DNA of 64,000 nt from Hwanghaeella sp964350445 (GCA_964350445.1 CAYGKA010000002.1:83926-147925); one strand, 5' to 3'. Shown: positions 26,419-35,339, counted from the stretch's first letter. Numbers and translations are program-made. Notes: generated by a model not told the origin, from the letters alone.

Positions 26419-27243
26419 CTACTTTCTTCCGGCAACCCGGAAGGCGACAAATCGTCCCGCGAGTTCGTTCATTTTTTCCATCCCGACCGACGCCATGTTG
26501 CGCCGATCCGCCGCGTACCATGCATAATACAAGTCGTCTTCGACGTCCGCGTCTTTCAACCCGTCGAGCAGATCGACGCGATTGAAATTCTCACGAAGGT
26601 AATCGGGAACCCTTTCATACAACGGCGCGCAGCTATTGCCGTCCATCGGCGGGACCGGCGGCAACCCGATTTTACGCCGACCGACATTGATGATCGGCTC
26701 ATAGGTGTGCTCGTAGCCCTGATGCGCATCGTCGATGCAGACCACCGCGCCCTCGCCCAGAACAGGCATCACGCCCGCCAATTCCCCACCGACCACCGAC
26801 CACGTATGATTGGAGTCGTGATGGGTGATATGAAGTTCATCGACAAGATCGCCGATGATTCCAACCCCAAGATGGGGGCAGGTCGTATCCGAGCTGATAA
26901 AGGTCCAGTGATCGGCGATGCTTTTCCGATGAAACGGCTCGAGCGTTTCGGCAATCACTTGGCGGATGGTCGACCCTTTCGACGAGTTCATATCCCAACT
27001 GTAGACATGGCCATCGAACTTCATCGCATAATGCACCAGAAGCAGGGTCGTCGCGCCAATGCCCGTCTCTAGTATTTGCGCCCTGCCCGGTGCTGTATTT
27101 TCGCGAAGAATGTTATTTAGAATGGAGAAGGAAGAATCCGTAAGGGAGTTCATCCATCGCGGAAGCATCCGCTTGATCGAAAGGAGGAACTGAAAATCGT
27201 CTTTCGCCAGTTCTTCTTTTTCTCCGAAATAAAAACTATACAA
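26419..27243 (-). CDS. SAM-dependent methyltransferase-like protein
   Basis: 274 residues of class I methyltransferase type. Motif I is ILETGIGATTLLLVHYA (about 58-74), an acidic beta-2 end lies in VYSWDMNSS, and a late GEGAVVCIDDAHQGYEH (about 163-179) resembles the Methyltransf_24/cephalosporin-hydroxylase-like group. HITHHDSNHTWSVVGGEL could hold a metal site. In an operon with a predicted phosphoramidate pathway, O-methylation (as Cj1419/Cj1420 in C. jejuni) is a possible role, but similarity to those proteins was not tested. It overlaps the upstream SGNH gene by 8 bases. Start ATG 27243. Confidence 0.7.
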   Translation of the reverse strand: MYSFYFGEKEELAKDDFQFLLSIKRMLPRWMNSLTDSSFSILNNILRENTAPGRAQILETGIGATTLLLVHYAMKFDGHVYSWDMNSSKGSTIRQVIAETLEPFHRKSIADHWTFISSDTTCPHLGVGIIGDLVDELHITHHDSNHTWSVVGGELAGVMPVLGEGAVVCIDDAHQGYEHTYEPIINVGRRKIGLPPVPPMDGNSCAPLYERVPDYLRENFNRVDLLDGLKDADVEDDLYYAWYAADRRNMASVGMEKMNELAGRFVAFRVAGRK

Positions 27244-28492
27244 TTTTGTTCTCCTTTCTTCTTGTTGGTTCCGACCGGTTTTCGGAGGACAGGTTTTCCA
27301 GAACTGTGGGGGCTAACAGCTCCGCCACCTTCCTGTTGGTTTCCGGCGTGAAATGGGGGCCCATCGGGCCGTAGACATAGGCCTCACCGCCGGCGTCCCA
27401 TCGTTCCACCATGTCCGTCAGGTCGATCACGGGGAGCAGGTTCTTGGCTCCCTCGAAAAAGTCCTTGTAGTAGACAGGTTTCCCGGCGCCGCGATGCAGA
27501 TCCGCCGGCTGCGGGGAAATCATCAGAACCGGGGTCGCGCCGGCCGCGTGACAGACGTCCCGAAACCGGACGACGATTGCCTGAAGCAAATTCAAGCGTT
27601 CATCGTTGCGATACAGTTTTCTGTTCAGTTTCGCATTCTCTGCGAGGATGACGTTGACGGCGCGCATCCGCCATTTTTGCGATGCGTCGCCGATTGTCTT
27701 CGACAGAATCAGGTATCCGACGATCAGTGCGTTTCTGCGGAACCGTCGAAAGAAACTGAACGTGTAAGGGAAACGCAGAATATCCTTCAGGAACTTCGCT
27801 TCGAAGAAGATATCCTTCTCTTGAATGGATGGCAGAACCGTTGCCAAATTCTTCAAATGCGCTTGATCGGGTATGGGCATCGGATGAAACGTCAGCTTCC
27901 CGCCGTCCAGTTTGTATATCGGCTTGAAAGCAAGAATGTTTCCGTACTCGTAATAATGCTTCCAGTGACTGTGCACCCGCGCCATCGTATCGGGTACGAT
28001 GTTCATGACGACAACATCCGGGGCTCTCTCGCTTGCGGCAAGCTCGCGTTCCAGCCTGAGCGTCGCCTGATCCAGACCGAAATTGCCGACCCCGAAATTG
28101 TCGACCGGCTCACCGAGACAATCGCCCAGATAATGCGGCCAGGTTTCCGCGTCACCAACCATGCGGCTGAAGGCGAAGGAATCGCCGAAAACCCAAACAC
28201 GCCCGACCTTTTCACCCGTCAGGCTGTCGGCACGGCGCCCCAGGGCATCGATGCTGTAGGACGTTTTGCCGTGGACGGTATCGTCTTCACCCGCCGAACC
28301 CGGTCGCCGCAACCATCCAAGGACGGGATCGTGGAGGGATTTGAAGTATTTCGTTGTCAGTTCGTCATTGAATTCCGGCAACAGATCCTTCTTGGTAATC
28401 AACCACTGAAAGTCTTTGCGCAGCCGGTTGACGGTGACCGCCAGGACAATTTCCGTTACGGCGAGAAGGCCGACGATGCCTGCCCAAATCAT
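27236..28492 (-). CDS. SGNH/GDSL-type hydrolase-like membrane-anchored protein
   Basis: 418 residues with one N-terminal membrane helix (about 1-20) and a large, probably periplasmic domain. The block I motif VWVFGDSFAFSRMVGD (nucleophile Ser, about 100-115), GVGNFGLDQATLRLE (block II Gly) and a C-terminal GPHFTPETNRKVAEL (block V His) support an SGNH fold like AlgX/AlgJ-type acetyltransferases or esterases. It may add or remove acetyl or another small ester on the exported glycan. Start ATG 28492, 4 bases after the kinase stop, so the two are coupled. Confidence 0.7.
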   Translation of the reverse strand: MIWAGIVGLLAVTEIVLAVTVNRLRKDFQWLITKKDLLPEFNDELTTKYFKSLHDPVLGWLRRPGSAGEDDTVHGKTSYSIDALGRRADSLTGEKVGRVWVFGDSFAFSRMVGDAETWPHYLGDCLGEPVDNFGVGNFGLDQATLRLERELAASERAPDVVVMNIVPDTMARVHSHWKHYYEYGNILAFKPIYKLDGGKLTFHPMPIPDQAHLKNLATVLPSIQEKDIFFEAKFLKDILRFPYTFSFFRRFRRNALIVGYLILSKTIGDASQKWRMRAVNVILAENAKLNRKLYRNDERLNLLQAIVVRFRDVCHAAGATPVLMISPQPADLHRGAGKPVYYKDFFEGAKNLLPVIDLTDMVERWDAGGEAYVYGPMGPHFTPETNRKVAELLAPTVLENLSSENRSEPTRRKENKIV

Positions 28493-28496
28493 GGCG

Positions 28497-29027
28497 CTAG
28501 AAGGATATCCGTGACGGCCAAGACGTCGGCAAATGGCTGTTGATCCGCTTGGCGATTTCGTCCGCCGGCTCGAGCACCTCCGGCGCCGAGATCACCAGGT
28601 TCGCTTTCGTCGGGCGCGGGAACTCGATATCGATTCCTACGACGTTCTGCATCTCACCGGCTTCGGCGGCCTTATAGATATTCTTGCTGTCGCGGGCCCG
28701 GAGGACGTCCATCGGAACATCGAGAAAGACCTCGAAATATTCATGGAAGTTCTCACGGTACCAATCTTGCCAATCGGGGAACATGTGCATGACCGAGGCG
28801 ATCACATTGACGCCCTGATCGTCGAGCATCTTGCATAACCTGGAGATTCTGTCGGCGTTTATCCGTCGTTGGTCGACGGTGTGACCAAGCCGGTCGCCCC
28901 AAACGTCGCGCAGAAAATCCCCGTCGAGGTAAACCGTTCCAGGATTATGGGGAACGATCATCCTGTGCAGAATTCTTCCAACGGTCGATTTGCCGCTCCC
29001 CGACAAACCATTCAACCAGACAATCAT
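28497..29027 (-). CDS. APS-kinase-like enzyme, probable cytidine diphosphoramidate kinase (Cj1415 type)
   Basis: P-loop kinase of the adenylylsulfate-kinase family, 176 residues. The Walker A GLSGSGKST is at residues 7-15, followed by YLDGDFLRDVWGDRLG and QRRINADRISRLCKML, the substrate region of APS kinases. No sulfate-activation genes (cysD/cysN) are nearby. Gene order instead matches C. jejuni Cj1415, whose APS-kinase-like product phosphorylates cytidine diphosphoramidate at the 3'-hydroxyl. ATG 29027 follows GGAGCG at 7 bases; a TTG at 29042 is the alternative. It lies 79 bases after the cytidylyltransferase gene. Family is certain; substrate is inferred from context. Confidence 0.8.
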   Translation of the reverse strand: MIVWLNGLSGSGKSTVGRILHRMIVPHNPGTVYLDGDFLRDVWGDRLGHTVDQRRINADRISRLCKMLDDQGVNVIASVMHMFPDWQDWYRENFHEYFEVFLDVPMDVLRARDSKNIYKAAEAGEMQNVVGIDIEFPRPTKANLVISAPEVLEPADEIAKRINSHLPTSWPSRISF

Positions 29028-29106
29028 GCCCAGGCGCTCCAAGCCGTTTCAGAGTGACAGTTCGCCGCCATGCAGGTCGACCTGGATATACCGTTCGGCC
29101 GATCCA

Positions 29107-29904
29107 TCATTCGCCGGCATTCCATTGCAGCGAAACGAGCCCGGCCATATTGCCGTCGGCGACGGCCCCCTCATATACGGAAAGATCGTCGCCGGTATCG
29201 ACCTCGAACCATCCGCCCTGCGTGAAGTCCGCGACGACGTCCACGCCGGCCGCGATCATGCCGCGCAGGATATCGGTCATGTAGGCGTTCTTCTTCTGTT
29301 TTCCCAAAGCCCAATCGGGCGTGTCCGAGGCTTCATCCCAGAACGCGACAAGCTTGCGCGCGCCGCCGGGCGACAGTTTAAGCAAGCCCATATACTGGCC
29401 CTGGACGTCGGACGGCGAGGAAATCTTCAAGCCCAGCCCCGTGATGCGGCCTTCGGCGTCATAAGTCAGCGTTTCCGCATCGTCGTAGGGATTGTCCATC
29501 CGAAGCTTCCAAAGCTGTTCCCAGCGCAGATCGATTTTCAGGACCAGCGCCTCCGGCCTTTCGGACAGGGCGGAAATCAACCGCGGTTCGTAGACCAGGT
29601 CCGTATAGGCGACGATCATGTCATCGCCCCCGTCTTCCAGGACCGTCCGCGCCGCCATCAACGACGCGATCATGTTCGTGCTGTCCCAGTCGGGATTGTG
29701 CCAGCACGTCACGTCGTAGGGGGCGAAGGCGTCGGCCCTGTAGCCGGTCACCACATGGATGTCTTGGATGCCGGCTTGCCGCAGCGCCTCCAATTGCCAT
29801 TCGAACAAGGGCCGTCCGCAGAACGGCACCATGCATTTCGGCCGGTCGTCCGTCAGCGGCGCCAAGCGGGACCCCCGTCCCGCGGCCAGCAGGATGGCCT
29901 TCAT
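29107..29904 (-). CDS. Nucleotidyltransferase, probable CTP:phosphoglutamine cytidylyltransferase (Cj1416 type)
   Basis: 265-residue nucleotidyltransferase with the N-terminal signature MKAILLAAGRGSRLAPLTDDRPKCMVPFCGRP and a central DSTNMIASLMAA and YTDLVYEP (metal Asp), as in phosphocholine/sugar-phosphate cytidylyltransferases. It overlaps the upstream hydrolase gene by ATGA. In the Campylobacter O-methyl phosphoramidate pathway the equivalent enzyme joins CMP to phosphoglutamine. A phosphocholine or phosphonate cytidylyltransferase role is the main alternative, but no choline kinase or PEP mutase is seen in the window. Confidence 0.82.
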   Translation of the reverse strand: MKAILLAAGRGSRLAPLTDDRPKCMVPFCGRPLFEWQLEALRQAGIQDIHVVTGYRADAFAPYDVTCWHNPDWDSTNMIASLMAARTVLEDGGDDMIVAYTDLVYEPRLISALSERPEALVLKIDLRWEQLWKLRMDNPYDDAETLTYDAEGRITGLGLKISSPSDVQGQYMGLLKLSPGGARKLVAFWDEASDTPDWALGKQKKNAYMTDILRGMIAAGVDVVADFTQGGWFEVDTGDDLSVYEGAVADGNMAGLVSLQWNAGE

Positions 29905-30575
29905 GCGGAAGCCTCCCGCTTGTTCCGTTCAAGTATAGAATGGACCAGTCGCCCGCACAGTTCCGGCATGCCCTGGTCGCGCTCAGGGTGCCATTGGAGA
30001 GCGGCGACCGGAGCGGTGAGGTGTCGGATCCCTTCGACGACCCCGTCCACGGAAAGGGCGCAGATTTCGAACCCGTCGGCGACGTCATCGGCCAGAACGC
30101 CTTGGTCGTGGAACGAATTCACCGCCACGTCGTCCACGCCGGCAAGGTCCCGCAGAAATCCGTCCAGACGGACGGTATGGACCTTTGCGACATGCGACTT
30201 GCTGGGTCCCGGCAATTCGGTACGTATGCCGCCCCCGAAATAGCCGTTCAAGAACTGCAGGCCACGGCAGAACCCGACCACCGGCTTGCCGGCGGCAAGC
30301 GCCCAATCGACCATTTCCGTCTCGGTCCGGTTCCGCCGCTCGGAAACCCGGCTCGCATCATCGCCCGCCACGACGTCATTCCCGCCCGTCAGTATTACAA
30401 TATCGGGGCTCACGCGGGTCAGGGCGCCCGGCACATCGGCCGCGCCGTTCGGGATCGCAACCGGTGTGACGCCGATGGTTTGCAACCAGTCGGCCCATTC
30501 GGTCGACAGGCCGGACCTGACCTCGCCGTAACTGGCGACCGTGTCGTCGCGCATGGACATCGCCGCCAGAATCAC
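29901..30575 (-). CDS. Peptidase C26-type hydrolase, probable gamma-glutamyl-CDP-amidate hydrolase (Cj1417 type)
   Basis: Class I glutamine-amidotransferase-fold hydrolase of 224 residues with nucleophile Cys103 (VVGFCRGLQFLNGYFGG) and catalytic His196/Glu198 (LQWHPERD), the gamma-glutamyl hydrolase (C26) pattern. In C. jejuni the equivalent removes glutamate from CDP-linked glutamine to leave cytidine diphosphoramidate. Its start GTG 30575 overlaps the stop of the predicted glutamine kinase, and its own stop overlaps the next start, so the three proteins are translationally coupled. A GABA-catabolism (PuuD) role is unlikely in this operon. Confidence 0.82.
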   Translation of the reverse strand: MILAAMSMRDDTVASYGEVRSGLSTEWADWLQTIGVTPVAIPNGAADVPGALTRVSPDIVILTGGNDVVAGDDASRVSERRNRTETEMVDWALAAGKPVVGFCRGLQFLNGYFGGGIRTELPGPSKSHVAKVHTVRLDGFLRDLAGVDDVAVNSFHDQGVLADDVADGFEICALSVDGVVEGIRHLTAPVAALQWHPERDQGMPELCGRLVHSILERNKREASA

Positions 30576-32980
30576 ACGCCGACCCGCTTCACGGTATGGG
30601 CCGAGCAGTCCAACTCGACATTCCCGACCGCGGCCAGTTCGTCAAACAGCCGCTCACCACATCCGATCGCCGCCGGAACGACGAATTCCGCGCAGCGGAT
30701 CGCCATATGCGAATTAGCGCCGCCGAACTTCGTGATCAGCCCCTTGATGGGTTTGGAGAAAATCCAATCGTAACCGGGATCCGCACTTTCGATCAGGACA
30801 ATCTTGCCGTCGATATCCGCCGTTTGACCCGGGCCCAGCACAGCGGTTCGCGCCGTCACGCGCTGATGCGTGATGAAGGTTGGCCTTCCCATCGGATAGC
30901 GAACCACGTTCACATCCGCGCAATCCGTGATCAAAGCCGGCAGCCGGATCATCCGGGCGACCTTGTGACGTTCCCTGTTCTGGTCGCCGAGCCGCCGGAG
31001 CGCATCCCCATCCGGTCCGGACATCGCCGCCGACTGGATATCGCCGACCTCGAGAAACGCGATGTCGTCCACGCTCAATCCGGCCCGTTCACCCCATGCC
31101 CGCAACCGCGACAGCAGATCGCTCAAATTTCGGGTGAAGCGGAATTTCGATAGTTCCCGGCCCTGGATCGCACCTTCCATATACCGGAACAACGCGTCGG
31201 GTGTGGTTTCGATTTCCAACCGCCGAAGCCCCGCGCCAATTCGGGCGCTTTCCTCGGCGGTCAGGGAGAATTCCTCCGACACCGGCGCATCGAAACGGGT
31301 CTTGGAAAGGTAGAGTTCGGGTACCTCGTCATACCGCGGCGAGCGGATATCGTATGTACCCGGCCGCAGGTGACCGTACCGCGCCAAGAAGCTGCCTTCG
31401 TCGAGGCCACCGTTGGAATAAGCATGCAGGTCCGCCACGAATTCCGAGGTGATGGTGTGGACGGACCGCATGAATTGTTCCGCGCGGTGTTCCGACAGTA
31501 TTTCTTCCGAAACCATCGACTTCAGGAAGGAAATGGCGATGAAACCGTGCCGGGCAAGCATCGCGAAAGGCAGCGTGCCGTGGTTCGCGATCATGTCGAT
31601 CTGCGCTTGAAGCGCGGGGCCGTCTTCCGACCCTACATCGCCGCCCTGTTGCGCCAGAAGGGCATCCTGGCGCTTCAACGTCGCCTGAAGGCCCCGTTCG
31701 CCCGCCTCGACCTGTTTGCGCGTCAGAGACAGCAGATCCGCGTGATACGCCGCCAGCGCCGCAGCGTCGAACCCCGCTGCCTTCAAGGCGTCTATCCGTT
31801 TATGCGTCGCAAAATCGGCACAGGTCAACGCGACCTCGAACTCGATCTTGTCATGCCAGTGCGGGTTTTCCCGCAACAGGTCGATCTGGTGATCGATCAG
31901 CGCCCGGCCAAAGGAAGTGTCGATGCCGTCGGGCAGGAAGGAATTCAGACTGCGCTGGACGTCGATATAGCAGCGCCCCTGGAAGTCGACCATAAGCGGC
32001 AAGTCGCCGAGGTCCCGGTATCCCATTTCCGCACGGGCACGGGCCCAGACCGCGTCCGTGACCAGCATCCGGTACAGCGAAACCGATAGCGGCGTGGGCG
32101 CATGACCCAGGATTTCCGCCGGGTTCCAGTCCGGCATCTCGCCCAGGACTGTCGTACCGCCCAGAAGAACCGGTTCCCGCGGAACGAGGCCCGATTGAAC
32201 GCGGTTCCAGATATCGTCTGCAAGGGTGTGGAACGCGCCCCTGTCCTGTTCATCCCAGGTTTTCTGAAGTGTTTGGGCCCGCACCTGGAAAATGAAAATC
32301 CGGTCATCCCGGTCGATCCCGAATTCCACGTCCAGCGCTTCCAGCCCGAACAGTTTTTCCAACCCTTCGACCGTCGACAGAAGCGTGTAGAACCGGTGGG
32401 ACCGCATGCTTTCGAGGTGGCCGCGCCGCACGAAGAACAGTTTCGAATGCTCCCCGCCGGTGACCGTGTCGGTCCTGCCCGAGAAGTCGTCATAGTTGAC
32501 GACGTAATAGTCGGCGCCCGTGTTGTTCTCACGCGAGAAGACCACGCCGGAAACGACGACATCGCGCGCCATCGGCTGGACAAGCACCTGATCCTGGTCC
32601 GATCTGGCCGTCGCGGCGCCCCCGGAATTGTAGCTCGCCACAACCCGGTCGACCGCGTCGGCCAACGGCACCGTTTCCGGCGCCACGTTCAGCACGCTGT
32701 CGAACGCGCCGGCCAAGCTGTCCTTGACCGTGTCTTCGGCGAGACTGCTGGAGCGGACGACCAGCTGCTGGCCGGCAAACGCGCCCAGGATATTGTCGAT
32801 GATCCCGTCGCGGTTCCGCGCCCACTCGGCGACCGTGAAGTTGACTTGATCGAGGAGAATGACCGACGCCTCGAAACCGTTGGACGCATCCGCCAAGGCA
32901 TGGCGAAGCGAGGCCAAGGTCTCCGCCTTGGTTCCAAGGCGGGCGCCGGCATCGTCGATTACAGCGGAGTCGATTCGCAC
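30572..32980 (-). CDS. PEP-synthase-like ATP-grasp/phosphohistidine enzyme, probable L-glutamine kinase (Cj1418 type)
   Basis: About 802 residues. The N-terminal ATP-grasp (PPDK_N type) has VRSSSLAEDTVKDSLAGAF (about 75-93), DQVLVQPMARDVVVSGVVFSR and VEFGIDRDDRIFIFQVR. A long linker domain follows, with a C-terminal swivelling PEP-utiliser domain with GGANSHMAIRCAE, whose His (about 758) would be phosphorylated. It lacks the PEP/pyruvate barrel of true PEP synthase, as does C. jejuni Cj1418, which phosphorylates the amide nitrogen of L-glutamine. It is the first of four genes matching the Cj1418-1415 order. I place the start at GTG 32980 because family-like sequence begins there; no clear ribosome site is visible, and the frame stays open to 33451 with unrelated sequence. 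Confidence 0.8.
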   Translation of the reverse strand: MRIDSAVIDDAGARLGTKAETLASLRHALADASNGFEASVILLDQVNFTVAEWARNRDGIIDNILGAFAGQQLVVRSSSLAEDTVKDSLAGAFDSVLNVAPETVPLADAVDRVVASYNSGGAATARSDQDQVLVQPMARDVVVSGVVFSRENNTGADYYVVNYDDFSGRTDTVTGGEHSKLFFVRRGHLESMRSHRFYTLLSTVEGLEKLFGLEALDVEFGIDRDDRIFIFQVRAQTLQKTWDEQDRGAFHTLADDIWNRVQSGLVPREPVLLGGTTVLGEMPDWNPAEILGHAPTPLSVSLYRMLVTDAVWARARAEMGYRDLGDLPLMVDFQGRCYIDVQRSLNSFLPDGIDTSFGRALIDHQIDLLRENPHWHDKIEFEVALTCADFATHKRIDALKAAGFDAAALAAYHADLLSLTRKQVEAGERGLQATLKRQDALLAQQGGDVGSEDGPALQAQIDMIANHGTLPFAMLARHGFIAISFLKSMVSEEILSEHRAEQFMRSVHTITSEFVADLHAYSNGGLDEGSFLARYGHLRPGTYDIRSPRYDEVPELYLSKTRFDAPVSEEFSLTAEESARIGAGLRRLEIETTPDALFRYMEGAIQGRELSKFRFTRNLSDLLSRLRAWGERAGLSVDDIAFLEVGDIQSAAMSGPDGDALRRLGDQNRERHKVARMIRLPALITDCADVNVVRYPMGRPTFITHQRVTARTAVLGPGQTADIDGKIVLIESADPGYDWIFSKPIKGLITKFGGANSHMAIRCAEFVVPAAIGCGERLFDELAAVGNVELDCSAHTVKRVGV

Positions 32981-33290
32981 AGGAGGGTCAGCTGAATTTT
33001 TGGAGTTCGATATGTGAGGAGTCGAATTTGAAATTCGGGCTTCCGAAAAGCTACCGCAGAGGCGATGAATCGACACCCCTCTGCGCGAGGGCCATTCCTG
33101 CACCTTTTCAGACGCGCCCGTCAAGCCGGTTTTCGAAACGCGATGGGCCCGTCCGGAAAACAGCGGGCACCGATGGCGGGCCTTGTTTCCGGCACCGCTT
33201 ATGCTATGCAGATTTGGTAGAGAACCCGAATATCCGCGGAATGGAGACGGAAAGATTTCTTGGAAAGAACTCCAGATCGCCTTTGGCGAG
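32981..33290. promoter_or_regulatory. Divergent intergenic region at the centre of the glycan locus
   Basis: About 310 bases between the predicted glutamine kinase (minus) and a methyltransferase (plus). Promoters for both directions are expected. I see an AATTTTTGGAGTTCGA stretch near 32996-33011 and AATTTGAAATTCGG near 33024-33038 but no convincing boxes, and no gene. Confidence 0.4.
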
Positions 33291-34148
33291 ATGAAAGACG
33301 CCCATTTTAACGGACGCCCGGCGGCTGACACCTGGCCCGCGTTTCGGGAGGCCGCGCGGCGCGTCCATGACGAGCCGCCGTACCATCTTGTAGCGCTCTT
33401 CGCCGCCTTGCGCGAAACACAGGGCGACCGGCGCCCGGAGGAAATGGTCATCCTTGACCATGGCTGCGGCGGCGGATTGACATGCCTTCTGCTGCTGGCG
33501 AACGGCTACACCGGTATCTACGGAATTGACTTGGAATTCGGCAATTGCGACCGCTGGAACAGTTTCCTTCGCGACACGCTGGGACTGACCGAGCCGCGAT
33601 TCTTCCTGTATGACGGCAATACGATTCCCATGCCGGACAATTCGGTCGATTTCGTCTTCAGCCAGCAGGTAATCGAACATGTCCGCCCGAACGTCCTCGC
33701 CCAATACTATCGCGAGGAGTACCGGGTGCTGTGCGCCGGCGGCGGAGCCTTCCATGAAGTCCCGCATAAACTGACACCTTATGAAGCCCATACGCAGACA
33801 TGGCTGCTGCACTATCTGCCGCGATGGCTATGGCTGATCCTACTGGAGAAGGTTCTGCGCAAGGACACCACGACGGCCCGCGAGGCAATTTTTCTGCGAT
33901 GGCCGTGGACCCACAAGCGGGCAAGCAGGCAGGTTTTCGGCACTCTGGTCGATCTGACGCGAAAGCGCCTGAAGACGCAGCCTGACGCGGCCAATTATGA
34001 CGGTCCGATCGGAACGAGGATGCTGCTGTATCGGCTGTTTACCGCGCCGGTGGTGGGCGACCTTCTGGTCGCGGTCCTCAGCAATCTGGTCATGATGCAG
34101 ACTTTTTCGACCAAGACCGCGTCCGGAAACCCGCACGCCCTGAACTGA
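33291..34148 (+). CDS. Class I SAM-dependent methyltransferase
   Basis: 285 residues from ATG 33291. Motif I ILDHGCGGGLTCLLLLANGYTGIYGIDLEFG (about 57-87) and post-motif MPDNSVDFVFSQQVIEHV are the Methyltransf_11/23 type, with a longer C-terminal hydrophobic part (LPRWLWLILLEKVL) that may touch the membrane. It probably methylates a glycan or its precursor. It is divergent from the phosphoramidate gene block and a candidate for methylating that group, though this is only positional. In-frame TTG 33183 and ATG 33201 are alternative starts; none has a strong ribosome site. Confidence 0.75.
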   Translation: MKDAHFNGRPAADTWPAFREAARRVHDEPPYHLVALFAALRETQGDRRPEEMVILDHGCGGGLTCLLLLANGYTGIYGIDLEFGNCDRWNSFLRDTLGLTEPRFFLYDGNTIPMPDNSVDFVFSQQVIEHVRPNVLAQYYREEYRVLCAGGGAFHEVPHKLTPYEAHTQTWLLHYLPRWLWLILLEKVLRKDTTTAREAIFLRWPWTHKRASRQVFGTLVDLTRKRLKTQPDAANYDGPIGTRMLLYRLFTAPVVGDLLVAVLSNLVMMQTFSTKTASGNPHALN

Positions 34149-34174
34149 ACGGGGCCCGGTCGGCCCGCCGACGG

Positions 34175-35071
34175 CTAGGTCGGCGGCCACCTCCGGGGAT
34201 CGATCAGATTCGGCGGCACCGCGCCGATCCGAGCATCCAGTTCCGCATAGGCGGCCTCAAATGCCGGGAAATCGCCGCTGAACCGCTCCACCTCCCGCAA
34301 CTGTTCCGTCGTGTGAAAGCCCAGCACAACTTCGGCCTCGGGCAAACGCGAAAGAACGTATCCGATCGCCAGGGACGACAACGGGATGCCGTTCCCGGCG
34401 GCCGTTTCGCGCAACACCGCGACCGACGACGCCAAGCCCGCCAGATGCGACGGCAAGCGGTCCTCCGCCAAAAGAAGCACGCCTTGCAGAAACAAACTTC
34501 GGGCGGCAAGGGTCACGCCACTTGCCGCGGCGGCCGATAGAAGCGTGGATTGCTGCACGCGGCGGTCCACGACGCTTGCGGGAAGCTGAATGAACGACAT
34601 GTCCCGATCCGCCGCTATAGCCTTCAGCGCTTCGTCGGGCCCGTAGCAGGAGACACCGAATCGGGCGATCGCCCCCCGGTCGACGGCCCGATGCAACGCA
34701 TCGCGCACAACCGAGCGCAGGAAGTCTTCGCTGTCATGGCATAGATAGACGTCCAGCCGTTCCAATCGCAGGTCCCGGCGGCTGTCGTCGATGGTCGCGG
34801 CGATGAATGCCGGAATATCGGCGTCCTCCACCCCATCCATGCGCGGCACCTTGCTGGTAACGACCGGCCGGTTGCCGGTTTGCGCCACCCATTCCCCGAT
34901 ACGCGCTTCCGCATCGCCATAGTTGCGCGCGGTGTCGAAACGCCGGGCGCCCATTGCCCAGGCGCGGTCGAGCAGCTTGAAACTTTCCGCCCGGCTCTGC
35001 CGCCGCTGCGCCAAACCGTACCGTTTGCCGATTTGCACGGTTCCCAACCAAAGCCTATCCATCAACAGCAC
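34175..35071 (-). CDS. Aldo/keto reductase family protein
   Basis: 298-residue TIM-barrel oxidoreductase. The N-terminus RLWLGTVQIGKRYGLAQ and GARRFDTARNYGDAEARIGEW hold the catalytic Asp and Tyr, and LDVYLCHDSEDFL the family's His region. The VTSKVPRM segment supplies the Lys, and a C-terminal NADPH-binding part includes EAEVVLGFHTTEQL. Such AKRs in glycan loci often act on sugar nucleotides or small aldehydes. GTG 35071 is 9 bases after GGGAG; ATG 35062 is the alternative. It is the only minus-strand gene inside the plus-strand half and may be transcribed from the 35.1-kb divergent region. Confidence 0.85.
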   Translation of the reverse strand: MLLMDRLWLGTVQIGKRYGLAQRRQSRAESFKLLDRAWAMGARRFDTARNYGDAEARIGEWVAQTGNRPVVTSKVPRMDGVEDADIPAFIAATIDDSRRDLRLERLDVYLCHDSEDFLRSVVRDALHRAVDRGAIARFGVSCYGPDEALKAIAADRDMSFIQLPASVVDRRVQQSTLLSAAAASGVTLAARSLFLQGVLLLAEDRLPSHLAGLASSVAVLRETAAGNGIPLSSLAIGYVLSRLPEAEVVLGFHTTEQLREVERFSGDFPAFEAAYAELDARIGAVPPNLIDPRRWPPT

Positions 35072-35153
35072 GGAAACCAGCTCCCAAAAATGGCCTTCTC
35101 ACATCGCCCTTCACCGGACTTTCGACCCGCACTAGGCCTTACGCTGGGCGCTG

Positions 35154-35183
35154 TTGACAAGTTTCCTGAACGCGCCGATAAGA
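35154..35183 (+). promoter_or_regulatory. Candidate sigma-70 promoter for the nonulosonic acid operon
   Basis: TTGACA (35154-35159), an 18-base spacer, then ATAAGA (35178-35183), followed by a 157-base leader to the CMP-sugar synthetase start. It lies in the 268-base divergent gap 35072-35339. The -35 is perfect; the -10 is fair. Confidence 0.45.
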
Positions 35184-35339
35184 CTCCTACTGCCCGGAAG
35201 AGCGATTCTTCCGCAGTGCGGTAGCTATTGTGGAATTAAAACACATCCACTTATCTGCCCGATGATCGCCGGCGGATTGCGGGCGCCACGCCTAGCCCGA
35301 CACTCCCCCGAAAACATTCGCCCGGATCGCTCCAAATCG

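Noticed and set aside
28497..29027. Sulfate activation (APS kinase) gene
   Set aside because: No sulfurylase partner is present; the gene order matches the phosphoramidate pathway instead.
28497..32980. Phosphonate biosynthesis cluster
   Set aside because: The cytidylyltransferase and CDP-alcohol phosphotransferase could fit phosphonates, but no PEP mutase or phosphonopyruvate decarboxylase is present, while a glutamine-kinase-like gene and C26 hydrolase are.
30572..33451. 959-residue version of the PEP-synthase-like gene
   Set aside because: The first 157 codons are Arg/Ser-rich, overlap the divergent methyltransferase and resemble nothing; family sequence begins at about 32980.
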